A stretch of 64,000 nucleotides of DNA, from contig JAPDOI010000150.1 of assembly GCA_029168955.1 (NCBI GenBank), positions 434,001 through 498,000 of the forward strand, in the 5' to 3' direction. This DNA is from Aplectana chamaeleonis. Lineage: Eukaryota > Nematoda > Chromadorea > Rhabditida > Cosmocercidae. Within the stretch, counting starts at the first letter, position 1. Each line of letters begins with the position of its first letter. This document shows positions 1 through 11,094 of the stretch, in pieces. Under the pieces are notes generated by a model. That model had not been told where the DNA came from. It saw nothing but the letters and a program-made list of their open reading frames with translations, and made no database searches. The translations under genes and the position numbers were made by a program.

Positions 1-199
1 CTTCGTTTATGCGAGCAGGAGGCAGCATATAAGAGCGTCCGCTGATGATCTTCAATTGATCGATTTTCGTTTTTCCAAGAGTTTTTGGGAACGCACTTTT
101 TCACATTTTGGCCTCTCAAAAAACTCTAGGCCACCAAGCTTCAAACTAATTTTGAGAGCGATTCCCTAGCCGACTTCCAGTTTCCTAGTTCAACTGCTA

Positions 200-412
200 T
201 AGTTAGGTCTGTGGGTTGTTTCTCAAGAAAAAAACAACGTTCCAATCTCACCCGCGGCGGACGCGTGTGACGGCTCGCTAATCGATTCAGGCAGAGAGAA
301 GAGCGCAGCTGATCAGCTTACCATACCGCCAGCCGCCGGTGAGATTTTAACCGCCCGCGCCAGCTGATATTTAAAGTTTTTCTGTTGAAGAAGCAAGCCA
401 CGGACCTAACTG
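200..412. mobile_element. Palindromic MITE, TA-flanked
   Basis: Inverted ends TAGTTAGGTCTGTGGGTTG (left) and CAAGCCACGGACCTAACTG (right), followed inward by a second matching pair (AATCTCACCCGCGG / CCGCCGGTGAGATT). TA sits outside both ends (198-199, 413-414). It has no coding capacity. The TA target and palindromic body fit a Tc1/mariner-type MITE. Confidence 0.6.
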
Positions 413-602
413 TATATTCTATCGATCAAAATCTCGAATTCTGTTTTTGGAAGATCTTTTGATGTCTTACATTTGATTTTGATTTCTGCATTTTTTCACT
501 ATTACCTTGTCAGGCTATTGAACTGCTTGTGCCTTCTCATTATTTTTTGACCCCTGTCTGTCTCCCTTTTCCAAATTTCTGAAAATAGTACTTTCTGCTC
601 AG

Positions 603-1014
603 CTCTGATCATAGGTAACTGTGGCAAAATTGGAAATCACTCTACTGGGGCAGTGTGCGCATTCGACCCATCGTCGTTCGTAGAGGAAGTCAATATATAG
701 TTTTTTACACTTTCAGGTAGTTATAGATCCCGCTTACCGCCTGAGTGGCATATTGCTGATCGCTCAGCTAAGCACGAAAGGCTCGTTAACAGCACTTCCG
801 GGTTACACAGAAGGTAGGTGGCAGTTGGTAAACATACATATTCACATGCCTTCTTTTTCTGTATATTACCAGAGTAATTACTGCAGCCGCTGCGAAGGTG
901 GGTGGAGATAGTCGAGACGTCGTGTGTGGTTTTATTTGTCAAGCTCGTGTTTCTTCTCACCCAGAGATGCTCCACTGGACCCCTGGTAGGGTAGCAGTTC
1001 CTTTCAATTCGTGA
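603..1014 (+). CDS. 3' end of an unrecognised multi-exon gene
   Basis: Three exons join in a consistent frame: 603-688 (acceptor CTGCTCAG, reads LIIGNCGKIGNHSTG...FVEE), 717-813 (acceptor ACACTTTCAG, reads VVIDPAYRLSGILLIAQLS...) and 944-1014 (reads ARVSSHPEMLHWTPGRVAV..., then TGA). Phases match at both junctions (0 and 1). The first intron would be only 28 nt and the second 130 nt. Each exon has another open frame by chance, but only this combination keeps phase through all three. The start and any upstream exons are not seen. I recognise no domain. An alternative is a decayed gene piece. Confidence 0.42.
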
Positions 1015-1929
1015 ACAAAATTTAAGTTGTTTCCTCTAGGAGTTAACCTGGACTCAACATCTGACAACAAAGGACAGCAATGGAGAGGCGTTGGCGAGGT
1101 GTGCTACATTTTGCTATAGCAGATAATGGGAAGAAATGGAGGAGGTCGTGAAATGTGACAGGAAAATCAGATCAGCCGTTCTCATCCTACACTTGTAGAA
1201 AATTTTGGTGAGACCGGAGTTACCTCCCTGTTTGAAGATGTAAGAACCCCCTGCTAAATAAGTGAAACAGGGTGCGCTGCTTCTGCTGAAGTAGTCGGGT
1301 TAATTTTTGCCCAAGGTCACCCAAACCTGGTAGCCCTTCGGCGTCGGTGAATGGACACCAGATTTATCTAGGGAGGTAGAAGTACTGACTCGAAAGTCGG
1401 ATAACTCCCACGACAAGGCATATTTTACTCGGACACCTCCGGGAGCAAATTTTTATCGATTTTCTCAGCCCCCCTCCTCCTAGAAACTACCCCATTCAGA
1501 ATGATCCGTTCGGTGTCCCGGCGCGCAGCTCAGCCCCTCCCTCTTCCCTGCGGATATCCACACCCCGCGCCGTACTCTGCAACCGAGTCAATGTACACGT
1601 CCGAAACGTATCCACGGCTATACTATTAGAAAATCGAACTTGTGATAGAGAGACGTGCTTTTCTTAACATAAGGGAAATACGTGAGGAAACCCAAGGCCA
1701 CACCTACAGACGCAGACCTGAGTTCCTGTCATTCGAAATGGTGTTTGCAACTGCACGCAGGTGCTCTATTTCATTTGAGCGGGCGCGCCGAGTGTGGAGT
1801 GGCGAATTACTCTCGCTCTCTATGCGAACATACCTGCTTTGATTGAGCGAAGTCGCTTAAACTGGTGTAACCTCGGGTCGCTGCCCTTAAGTGTGGCTTC
1901 GGGTTTCTAATTTGGTGGGAATTCAAATC
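1015..1929. other. No supported feature
   Basis: Single-copy-looking sequence between the gene piece and the mariner element. The part around 1260-1480 has an even, structured composition and may be an old repeat, but I find no second copy here, no splice-consistent exons and no TIR. Confidence 0.3.
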
Positions 1930-1999
1930 TACCAGCTTGTTCAATAAGTTTTGTCGTTCGATAAGAAAAACACAATTTTATGGTTCAAAATACACTTTA

Positions 2000-2816
2000 T
2001 TACTCAGTATAATTTCCCTGAACATTAATACATTTGCGGCAACGATCCTCCAATCTGTGGATGCCACCCCTGAAGTGAGAATCCGGAAGGTCTGCAAAAT
2101 ACGCTTCAACAGCCGTTACGACCTCTTCATTTGATGAAAAACGCTTGCCACGCATAATTTTTTTGAGTTCTGGAAACAAATGGAAGTCGCTGGGGGCCAA
2201 GTTTGGTAAATACGGCGGATGCTCCAACAATTTGAACTTTAATTCATGAATTTTAGCAATTGTCAAAATGCTCTTGTGACACGGTGCATTGTCCTAATGA
2301 AAAATGATTTTTTCTTCTGCAAACCCGGTCTTTTTTCAAGAATTTTTTCCTTCAACTGGTCGAAAAGGTTGCAATGATATTTAGAATTAATTGTTTTACC
2401 AGTTTGCAAGTAATCCACAAACGAAATTCCTTTCGCATCCCAAAAAACCGATGCCACAACCTCCTTGGCTGATTATCGGACACGAACTCCTTTCGAAGCC
2501 GAACAACCAGGTTCACACCACTCTTCAGCCTCTTGTTTTGATTCAGGATCATGGTGATAGACCCAAGTCTTATCCATAGTGATAAATCGACGCCTAAAAC
2601 CCACTTTATCCTTTTTAAAACGCTCCAAATGTTGCTGAGAAAGTCGCATTCGAATGTGTTTTTGTTCCATCGTTAGCGAATGCGGCACCCATTGTGCACA
2701 CAGCTTTCTAAAACCCAGAATTCCACTTAGAATATGGCTCACACTGCCTAATGAGGTGTGTAGAGCCTCTACTGAATCTCTCTGTCAATCGTCCATCTCT
2801 CAAAACCATATCCTGT
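2000..2816 (-). pseudogene. Mariner transposase, C-terminal catalytic half
   Basis: Minus-strand frames read in order: a HTH2-region stretch (MVLRDGRLTER, with a frameshift just after), FRKLCAQWVPHSLTMEQKH, the first catalytic Asp in FITMDKTWVYHHDPESKQ, then HCNLFDQLKEKI, and the third Asp in PYLPNLAPSDFHLF, followed by KKIMRGKRF. This order is that of a DD34D mariner transposase. The usual E after the first D (MDE) is K here. At least two frameshifts are present, so the gene is dead. It stops abruptly at the foldback near 2817; the N-terminal half lies about 2.7 kb away at 5501-5790. Confidence 0.8.
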
Positions 2817-3448
2817 ATTCCTGAAAGTTTAGGTTCCTGGCAAAAGTAAAGATTTGGCATGGCCATAGAAATATACTCAGTTAAGAAGGGAAAATAAAGA
2901 AAAATGAGAAAAGGTTTTGAAATATTCCTGAGAACGATTTGGCGTAGAATAATTTGTTTAGCGGGAAATGAAGTGAAATAGTTGAAAGTATGATTTGGCA
3001 GTCGAGTTTGAACCAACTATTGATAAGAGTTGTGCAAAACGAGAGATCGCCTTGTCTGTGCTTATCCGTAGAACATATCAAAGCGAAATCACGCGTGAAA
3101 TGGAAAGCATCAAAACTTTTTCGGGAGCTGTAATGCGGCGGCCTTCACGTATTAGGTGACGTAAAATCAACACGCGTGATTTCGCTTTGATATGTTCTAC
3201 GGATAAGCACAGACAAGACGATCTCTCGTTTTGCACAACTCGTATCAATAGTTGGTTCAAACTCGACCGCCAAATCATACTTTCAACTATTTCACTTTAT
3301 TTCCCGCTAAACAAATTATTCTACGCCAAATCGTTCTCAGGAATATTTCAAAACCTTTCTCATTTTTCTTTATTTTCCTTCTTAACTGAGTATATTTCTA
3401 TGGCCATGCCAAATCTTTACTCTTGCCAGGACCCTACACTTTCAGGAA
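2817..3448. mobile_element. Foldback element with about 280-bp arms
   Basis: Left arm 2817-3097 and right arm 3171-3448 are near-perfect inverted copies, separated by a 73-bp spacer. The ends read TTCCTGAAAGT and, inverted, the same. ORFs in both arms are mirror images and not genes. It lies exactly at the break of the mariner transposase, so it, or the DNA next to it, split the older element. Confidence 0.75.
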
Positions 3449-3529
3449 TTTCATTCATTGTTTCTAAAGGTTTCCTTTCTAACATGATTTATGCCTGGTG
3501 GTGTTAGATGAAAGTAAACCCACTGATGC

Positions 3530-5000
3530 CTTGCCCCCCCCCTTCTATGACGTCCTGCGCACTCCAACTGATAGCCTGCGCTTTTTCGATGACGTCCTGC
3601 ACACGCCCACTGATGTCCTGCATCCTTCCACCGATGTCCTACACACTTTCTATACGGTGCTGCACCCTCCCACTCTAGTCCTGCACACTCTCACTGATGT
3701 CCTGCACACTTTCTATGACATCCTGCACACTCCCACTAATGTCCTGCGCACATTCTGTTACATCTTGCACACCCCCACTGAGGTCCTGCACACTTTCTAC
3801 GGCGTTCTGCGCACACCCATTTGGGTCCGGCACTTTCTACGGCGTCGGGCGCACTTTCATTTGGGTCCTGCACACTTTCTACGGCGTTCTGCGCACACCC
3901 ACTTGGGTCCCGCACACTTTCTACGGCGTCCGGCGCACTCCCACTTGGGTCCCGCACACTTCCTACGGCGTCCGGCGCACTCTCATTTGGGTCCCACACA
4001 CTTTCTAGGGCGTTCTGCGCACACCCATTTGGGTCCCGCACACTCTCTACGGCGTCCGGCGCACTCCCACTTGGGTCCCGCACACTTTCTACGGCGTTCT
4101 GCGCCCACCCATTTGGGTCCCGCACACTTTCTACGGCGTCCGGCGCACTCTCGTTTGGGTCCCGCACACTTTCTACGGCGTCCGGCTCACTCTCATTTGG
4201 GTCCCACACACTTTCTAGGGCGTTCTGCGCACACCCATTTGGGTCCCGCACACTTTCTACGGCGTTCTGCGCACACCCATTTGGGTCCCGCACACTCTCT
4301 ACGCCGTCCGGCGCACTCCCACTAGGGCCCCGCACACTTTCTACGGCGTTCTGCGCACTCCCACGTGAGTCCCGCACACTTTCTACGGCGTCCGGCGCAC
4401 TCTCATTTGGGTCCCGCACACTTTCTACGGCGTCCGGCGCACTATCATTTGGGTTCTACACACTTTCTAGGGCGTTCTGCGCACACCCATTTGGGTCCCG
4501 CACACTTTCTGCGGCGTTCTGCGCACACCCATTTGAGTCCCGCACACTTTCTGCGGCGTTCTGCGCACACCCATTTGGGTCCCGCACACTTTCTGCGGCG
4601 TTCCGCGCACACCCATTTGAGTCCCGCACACTTTCTACGGCGTCCGGCTCACTCTCAACTGGGTCCCGCACACTTTCTGCGGCGTTCTGCGCACACCCAT
4701 TTGGGTCCCGCACACTTTCTGCGGCGTTCTGCGCACACCCATTTGAGTCCCGCACACTTTCTACGGCGTCCGGCGCATTCCCACGTGGGTCCCGCAAACT
4801 TTTTACGGCGTTCTGCGCACACCCATTTGGGTCTCACACACTTTCTACGGCGTTCTGCGCACACCCATTTGTGTCCCGCACACTTTCTACGGCGTCCGGC
4901 GCACTCCTACTTTGGTCACACACATGTTCTACGACGTCTTTCGCACTCCTGCTGGGGTCCCGCACAGTATCTACGGCGTTCTGTGGCGCACTTCTGAGTC
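3530..5000. repeat. 42-bp minisatellite (14-codon period)
   Basis: Tandem units of 42 bp of the form CGCACACTTTCTACGGCGTC followed by CGGCGCACTC... or a variant TTCTGCGCACACCC. The 3540-3800 edge is more diverged and shows a 21-bp sub-period (TCCTGCACACTCCCACTGATG), so the 42-mer is a doubled 21-mer. Because 42 is divisible by 3, several frames on both strands stay open for hundreds of codons (up to 408); these are repeat artefacts. A translated product would be a 14-residue repeat. I see no signal or initiation context that suggests expression. Confidence 0.85.
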
Positions 5001-5500
5001 ACACCGTGCGGCGTTTCAAAAGTACTTCCGAGATCCCGCCGTATTGATTGAAGCGTTGCCCCGTCAAATCCTGAGCAAAAGCCTATCAGTAACGGTGTTT
5101 ATTTCACTAGTTCATTTTTACGAATAAGCAAGCGTCGGTTGGTTTTTAATAACATGTTTACGTGTTTTGTCTTTCTTTACCCTCAATTTTGAGGTTCCGC
5201 AAACATTGAGCTACTAACTTCAAAATTTGACAGGAGCTAGGTGCAAACAAACCAGCTTCCTGGCCAAAAATGAGCTCTCTAGCTCAACGATAAGTGTTCC
5301 AACAAGATCATGAACGCCAACTGAATAAAAAAAAGGAGATGAACCCTTATTTCGACCAAAATCACGTGGTTTTGACAATTTTTCTCGAATATCAGGTAAC
5401 CATTCCGGACCATTTTTCGAACAGTTATTCAGCTTTCTAAAGTGTAATAAATGCAAAAAGAACGGTCTTTCTACGTTTACTCTGGACCCTGATACTGAGA
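5001..5500. other. Unassigned DNA between minisatellite and mariner N-half
   Basis: Part of the material inserted in the mariner. There is no exon, TIR or second copy that I can see. Confidence 0.3.
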
Positions 5501-5790
5501 TCAGGGGGTTGCGCGATGGCGAATCAAAGCCAAATCTGGTGAGCGCTTCGCGCTCACCACAATTTTGGCTATGATTGCTGGTGTTGATGCGCTTTTTGGA
5601 CGTCCTTCACGTGGATCGTCTTCAAGGCTTTTACGACCACGTTTAAATTCAGCAACCCATCTTTCTACTGTTCTAATTGTAGGTGAACAATCATTATACA
5701 CTTTTAACATTCGTTCGTGAATTTCCTTGGTGCTACACCTTTCAAAAATAAGAATTTTATCACTGCACGATATTCAATTTTTTCCATTGC
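5501..5790 (-). pseudogene. Mariner transposase, N-terminal HTH half
   Basis: Starts at a Met codon near 5788 (MEKIEYRAVIKFLFLKGVA), shifts frame near 5705, and continues MLKVYNDCSPTIRTVERWVA and FKRGRKSLEDDPREGRPKSA. This is the HTH1 region and the 'DxPRxGRP' linker of mariner transposases. It is continuous in logic with the catalytic half at 2000-2816. The frameshift and the loss of the middle show it is a relic. Confidence 0.75.
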
Positions 5791-6960
5791 TGTGACACGG
5801 GAGAATTCTGGACAACTTTTTGCCCGATTCTCGACAGATAACACACAGTTAGTTATACACAACTGCATGTACTTTCGAAAAATTGCGGCTCCTGTCCTAC
5901 CGTTGAACACAACGGTTGGTGTAGCCCCCGGAAATGGTTTCACACCACTTTGATTGCCAAATTCCAAACTTGGATCGTTTCATCGAGCAGAGGCAAACTG
6001 TGCATCGTATATGTTGTGGGTCTACAAAATCGTTCAACATGGGCTGCAATTGACCTTGCCCAGCACCAGTGCGCTATCAGTGTAGCGGTCTTCGGAATTA
6101 ATCTAAGACGGTGAAAGTTTGAGCGGAGAGTAAACCGACCACGCTGGACTCAAATATCCTACTATCGTGACCCATACTTTGCAAAATGTGGACTTCCGCG
6201 GGTCCAAATATCGTACATCAATAAACAACCATTACAAGGTTTAGAGTTGCAAATTTCGGTCAGAACTGAATCACTCGAGATTTATTCCAATGAACAATCA
6301 TAATTTCAAACGTTCTGATACTTCTTGGGTAACTTCTTGGATAATATATTTAAAATCCGACTGCTGCAACTACCGATCATCGAAAAAAAAAGATCAGCAC
6401 TTGAAAGCTCGAAAACTTTCAAAATTCATTGACCTAAAAATCTCATGTTTTGGTATGTTCGCTATTTTCAGAAGATGAAAATTCGAGAAAAATGAGTTTG
6501 ATATTCAACAATTCGGTAAAATAAATTATAATCTATAACCAGTTAGAAGAATGGAATAAAACAGAAAAAAACCGCAGAGGACCCACACGAAAAGAAAAGA
6601 AGTCGCAACGTTTAAAGAATGTGGTGTAAAGATGGTTTTGGAGTTATCATCCTTAACTCTTGGGTATTTCTCGACGTATTCGAAAGATATTCTCAATTTC
6701 GAGTGGAGTTGTCCAGAAATCTGTCCGAATTCTCGTCAAGCACTCGTTCACCCAAATCCTCGGCAACTTCCTCCCAAATTCTGAGCGAATCGGCCTGAAT
6801 TCTCAACAAATACTGCGAATCCCGCAATTCTCGACAACTCCGATCCATTTTTTGAACAACTACTCGTTTCTCGTCCGATTCTCAACAACTAGGTCTACCT
6901 GAGTATGAAGAGTGTACAAACAAAACAAAAAAAAATTGGGCTTGTAGCAACGCCCTCTCT
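5791..6960. other. Extra DNA in the mariner 5' region
   Basis: A mariner 5' UTR is usually under 200 bp. Here about 1.17 kb separates the transposase start from the right TIR, so another insertion is likely. I could not find its ends. There are no supported exons. Confidence 0.35.
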
Positions 6961-7008
6961 TATCGAACGACAAAACCTATTGAACAGCCTAGTATTTGCA
7001 GGTGTTTA

Positions 7009-7628
7009 AAGGCATTGTACACGATGAAAACCGAATTCCAGTTTTTGCCTGCCGAATTCCTTCAGTCGGACTAGAGGGCCATAACAACGTCACTAAGAAC
7101 GTTTGGAGTTTCAGACTCACCTCTGGATGAAGATTTGCTAACCTCAAAAGAGCTTCCTGGGTTTTGAGGGCCGGCCTTGGGGTCGATCTGTTGTTACAAG
7201 GAACAAAACTCCGTGGTCGCTGCCGGCGATCGTGCTTTGACGCGTCGTAGGGCGCAATGCACACGCCACTCGATTTCACGTTCGACATCGATCGAAAGCA
7301 GCTGACAGCATTGGACGCAGCATGTCAGTAACCCTATTTAACTTCGTTCAGGAAAAAAGATGATCGCTCGTCTGAATGGCGTCCGTGGTGAATTACTTCC
7401 AACGCAGCGCCAAGGAACGAATCATAAAACTGTTCCTTGCGTTCTTCGCGCAACTATCCCAAGTAGATCTCGGCGGGAACTTCAGATTTGTTTTGAGCTT
7501 TTTTGAAATGGGTTTTTCTTGAGAAGTTGACGTTTTTGAGAGGGGTTTCTGCAACCTTTAGTCACTATAGGGATAGAACACGAAAACGTCGAAAACCCAA
7601 GTATGGTTTTCATCGTGTACGACGCCTT
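7009..7628. mobile_element. TIR element, AAGGCA(G)TGT family, copy 1
   Basis: Left end AAGGCATTGTACACGATGAA and inverted right end AAGGCGTCGTACACGATGAA, flanked by TA (7007-7008, 7629-7630). It is related to 31996-32181 and 33432-33909. Non-coding. It starts 16 bp from the mariner TIR. Confidence 0.65.
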
Positions 7629-8145
7629 TAAGGAAAAGGGCTAGTTTGACAATTATATGTACAATCACATGTACTCCTACACATCACATGTACACCTACA
7701 TATGGATTTGGAATTTTATGGGTTTCCATGTTTTGGCAAATTCACCGAAATGAGTTCGACTATGGGATTCGCTACGACCGATTTTCAGGCTCAGTTTTGA
7801 ATTTTTAGGCTATCACGCGTCAACAAAACGACATTATAATTGTTGGAAGAGGAGTTACTGCCAGCTCCAACCCTATTCAGGAACTGACGCGGTACAGAGA
7901 AGCTGCATGGGCAGCACTTACTTTGACACACTAACTTTCATTCTGCACAAATTCATAATTGGTACTGCATATGCCTTTCAATACGGATTCATTCTCGTAC
8001 TTCCGGTCTCGACTTGTTATGTTTCATTACTTTACGGGATTTTTAGGTTTCATACTGCGATTGTTTCATATCTCTATTAGTTTCATTAATGAAGAATTAC
8101 ACAAAAGCGACAATTTCGTCTATTACTATTGTTGCACAAAAAGTA
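7629..8145. other. No supported feature
   Basis: Single-copy-looking DNA downstream of the gene ending at 8146. I see nothing in it. Confidence 0.3.
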
Positions 8146-8579
8146 TTAACGATAGCGAGAGTCGTTATAACTTCTATCCCATCGTCTTCGATCAGGGCCC
8201 ACAGTGTTGCGCGGATAGCGATCCTGATTCTGCAAGAAAATTGCTGGTTAGTCGGTGTCCAACACTGCATGACCAGAGATGAGCAGTTTTTTTTGTGGAA
8301 CTGTATCCGATAATGGGGTGGTAAAGAGCGCCGCCCTCCAGTTTTTGCGCATGGATTCAGGACCGGGGACCTTTATAAATCTGAAATGGGCAAAAAACGT
8401 TCCCTTTTTTCCCAAGGGGTTGAAGCCCCTGGTTAGGCGAAATTTTGCCGTGGGTGCCAAATTTCACTATGACCCACCATCATGGGATACAGCTCCGTTT
8501 TCTTTCGGAGCGAATGCGCTGTGTTTGTAGGATTTCCAGATTCCAATAACAGAGGGTCGGATGTAAAGTCCAAAAGCGG
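8146..8579 (-). CDS. Last two exons of a gene with an Arg-rich C-terminus
   Basis: Exon 8478-8579 reads PLLDFTSDPLLLESGN...ELYPMM and ends at a GTGGGT donor in phase 0. Terminal exon 8146-8229 follows acceptor TTTTCTTGCAG and reads NQDRYPRNTVGPDRRRWDRS ...DSRYR, then TAA, also in phase 0. The 248-nt intron lies between. The tail is rich in R, Y, D and S, as in RNA-binding proteins, but no domain is visible. Upstream exons were not found beyond a possible acceptor at 8580. Frame and splice-site agreement supports a real gene or a recent relic. Confidence 0.5.
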
Positions 8580-9477
8580 CTTTATAAAAGCCACGGAATC
8601 AGAAAAAAAGTTTCAAAACGAAGTCCGCGTGTATGATTCGAAACGTTTTTTTAGGGAGGCCAGCGAACAGCGTCCTTTTTTGAGATGTCGATGACAAACG
8701 CGACGACTAAGAAAGGTGATTAGCCCTATCACTTGTGTGCTGCAATGAACTGCTGTGCATCACTGGGCCATCGTCGTCCAACAATGGCGACGACGACTCC
8801 AGTGTGTCAGATGGTCACTATTTCCACTATTTCAGCCAATGCAGCGATTTTGCAAACTAGCACCACGTGAGCCATGTTTTTGGTGCATCACTGCTGTTTT
8901 TCGCCGCAGCGATCGGAGCACCCGCTGCTGCAGCGATCTCGCAGAACCAACAATTTTGTTCTTACTGCCAGCGCGGGGGAAGCTGTGTGGAGGCAGTAGG
9001 TCCGATCGATGAAAGCTGATGATAATTCGGAATCGCGCCGTCGCTGCCAAGTTGGAGGCGACGGAACGATGATCAGTGACTGCTGACGATCACTCCAGGA
9101 ACAGCCGCGCAGTGCAACATTGGATATCGCCGCCGTGATGCAGCTATCTTTGACGTCTGTCACGGAGCGATCGCATTCGGAGCACTTCATAATCATGTGC
9201 GATCGAAAGGGAGCAGTTGTCTACCGCACCGCTGCAGCGACTAGATGTAGTAAAAACGAGGCATTACGGCGAGCGCGAACACCTTTTGTGTTCACCCGAC
9301 TGTCGACCATTGAAACTTGGGGTGTTCCGCCACCCGAGTGATCTCTGTTGGCCAGGGCGGATGAGGAAACTCGTGATGAGGTTGTAATTTCACATTTTCG
9401 AAGTCGGCACGGATCATATTGAACGTTTTGGTTTTCTCATGACGGTGTACTTAGCGTTGGCGCGAACACGCAAGCCA
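8580..9477. other. No firm feature
   Basis: May hold upstream exons of the minus-strand gene at 8146-8579. The 8750-9250 part has several open frames on both strands but no splice-consistent chain that I trust. Confidence 0.3.
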
Positions 9478-9690
9478 AAGTACATCTGAATGAAAATGTC
9501 CGTCTACGCGGTCAGCGTGAGTGACGAGCGGCCGTCGTGTAGGCGTTTTTCGGGCTTTGAAATCGATTAGCAGGAAAATCAGACGAATGTGGATAATATT
9601 CTAGTCCGTCCGTATCCGTAAAAATGCCATCGCGACAACCGCTCGGCACGCCGACCGCGTGGGTGAACAGTCTCATTCGGACAGACTTTA
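9478..9690. mobile_element. Palindromic MITE, 'AAAGTCYGTCCGAATG' family, copy 1
   Basis: Arms AAAGTACATCTGAATGAAAA and, inverted from the right, TAAAGTCTGTCCGAATGAGA, both continuing into a (T/C)CACGCGGTC(G/A)GCGTG core. A second copy lies at 16865-17092. No coding. Confidence 0.6.
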
Positions 9691-10145
9691 TAACAAATAA
9701 GCACCGAGTTTGCTCCAACACAACTTAGACAAAAACGGTCACTGCGACCCGAGCCCACTGTAGGTCACGTGCATGCTCAACGTGTGGGGGTCATTCTTGC
9801 CTGTACAACTGCAGTTTGCACTCCAGTCCTGGCCATCACATTTGGGGCGACGAGTGGAGGTCTTGCCGAGTAAGTCGCCCCGACAACTTCAGTGTGAACC
9901 GTAGTTCTCTAGTAGCAGAGTTGTACGGGAGCTTGTTGGCCAGTTGTGCCCGACGGCAAACCTCATATTGTGTGAGAAGTTTCGAACGACAATTTATGTG
10001 TTTCTTTTTCCTTCAAACTGTTATAAGGGGTTGGAACCGCGAAAAGGGCAAATTTTTGACGAGAGCGCAAATTTCTTTCCAACCACCCATCATTTGTATT
10101 AAAGAGCGTATACAGGGTGGCTTATAAAGTCGCGGAATTTTTCAG
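9691..10145. other. No supported feature
   Basis: I see no exon chain and no repeat partner in this stretch. Confidence 0.3.
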
Positions 10146-10368
10146 GCGTAGAAATAGGTCGCAAAACCATCAGCAACTGAACACACAGGTTTCCAAAAGC
10201 TCCAATACTTTTGCAAGGTCGATTTCGGAGATTGCTTGTGTTGTTCGCTCACTATGCCACCGTAGTCTACTCGCGGACACGTGCTCGAGCGATTTCGAGC
10301 GCATTCGCGAACACGTATCGTTTCCCTCACAAGTTTACAAGTTTGTTTCGAAATATGTAGACCATTGA
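10146..10368 (+). CDS. Candidate exon or small gene piece
   Basis: Open from acceptor GGAATTTTTCAG and reads VSKSSNTFARSISEIACVVR then SLCHRSLLADTCSSDFERIR, ending KYVDH and TGA at 10366-10368. Composition is protein-like, and several GT sites at codon boundaries could serve as phase-0 donors. It lies just upstream of the better exon at 10417-10652, but the phases do not join directly. No family recognised. Confidence 0.33.
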
Positions 10369-10416
10369 ACTGAAACCTGGCGGATTCGATGATTTGATGT
10401 GAAAATCGTGAAACAG

Positions 10417-10652
10417 ATCTTCACAGAGAACTATGGCTGATCAAGTTAAACTTAGCATCCAGTCCTGCTGAGAGTGAATTAGCTTGGACAGAAATGCTGG
10501 TTCTTTCAAGGCTTCAGTACGTCGTGGAAGATAACCCGCTGCAGATGGCGGCGTCGATTTTGACGCTCCACTCAAATAAGATCAGCAGCGTCATTTCGGT
10601 GACGCAACGCCGGCTCACACCACCGCGCAGGCTCGTCAATGACTCCGAGTGA
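10417..10652 (+). CDS. Terminal exon of an unrecognised gene
   Basis: Long open exon after acceptor GTGAAACAG (phase 1). It reads LHRELWLIKLNLASSPAESE, then LAWTEMLVLSRLQYVVEDNP, then LQMAASILTLHSNKISSVIS, ending PPRRLVNDSE and TGA. Another acceptor at 10454 (AAACTTAG) would keep the same frame. The helical, well-mixed composition argues for real coding. It is missed by ATG-based ORF calling because its only internal ATG gives 53 codons. No domain recognised. Confidence 0.48.
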
Positions 10653-11094
10653 TAATTTTTGGTGCCACAGCCTTCTGCTAACCCTTCTCGATCAACTGTT
10701 GTTGTTGTTCTTGGTCCGTTGATGCGGTACATGGCTACGACCAGATTACGGTGTCAGAGTGCGGGAGCAACTTCGATAAATTTTGACTTTGAGTGACCAT
10801 TCAAATATATACAGCCCGAATAACCGATTTTGAGTAATTGTTGTCATTGTTCTCACATAACTATATTGGTAGTGCTCTAATACACATTTTCTGGTAAGAA
10901 TGCGTAGGCCCATTTGGGTTTTGGTGGTTTCTACAAACTATTTGAGAGGCTAAGAAATTCTGCGAACTTATCAGTCAACTTTAGTATGTAGTATGCCAGT
11001 GTTATGAGCGATAGGCCAGTCACCTAGAACAGATCGCGGCGATAATGGGGTAAGACCGAGCGCGTTCCTCGCAGTTACGAGGACACGAGGTTGC
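10653..11094. other. No supported feature
   Basis: Presumed 3' flank of the gene at 10417-10652. Nothing else is visible. Confidence 0.3.

Larger units (their letters stand above)
1932..6992 (-). mobile_element. Mariner element with nested insertions
   Basis: Terminal inverted repeats about 34 bp long. The left end starts CCAGCTTGTTCAATAAG; the right end, reverse complemented, starts CTAGGCTGTTCAATAGG; both continue TTTTGTCGTTCGATAAG. Both are flanked by TA (1930-1931, 6993-6994), the mariner target. The two transposase halves inside point the same way (minus). A mariner is normally about 1.3 kb. This one spans 5.06 kb because a foldback, a minisatellite and other DNA entered it. Confidence 0.75.

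Noticed and set aside
1260..1480. Structured-looking segment, considered as rRNA, tRNA or a retroelement piece
   Set aside because: No tRNA or rRNA signature could be confirmed by eye and there is no second copy in the window.
3498..5047. ORFs of 275 and 408 codons on plus and 227 on minus
   Set aside because: They are produced by the 42-bp repeat, which is divisible by 3 and poor in stops. Every frame gives a 14-residue repeat; there is no signal peptide or splice context.
9350..9690. Possible regulatory inverted repeat near a gene
   Set aside because: Explained as a palindromic MITE with a second copy at 16865-17092.
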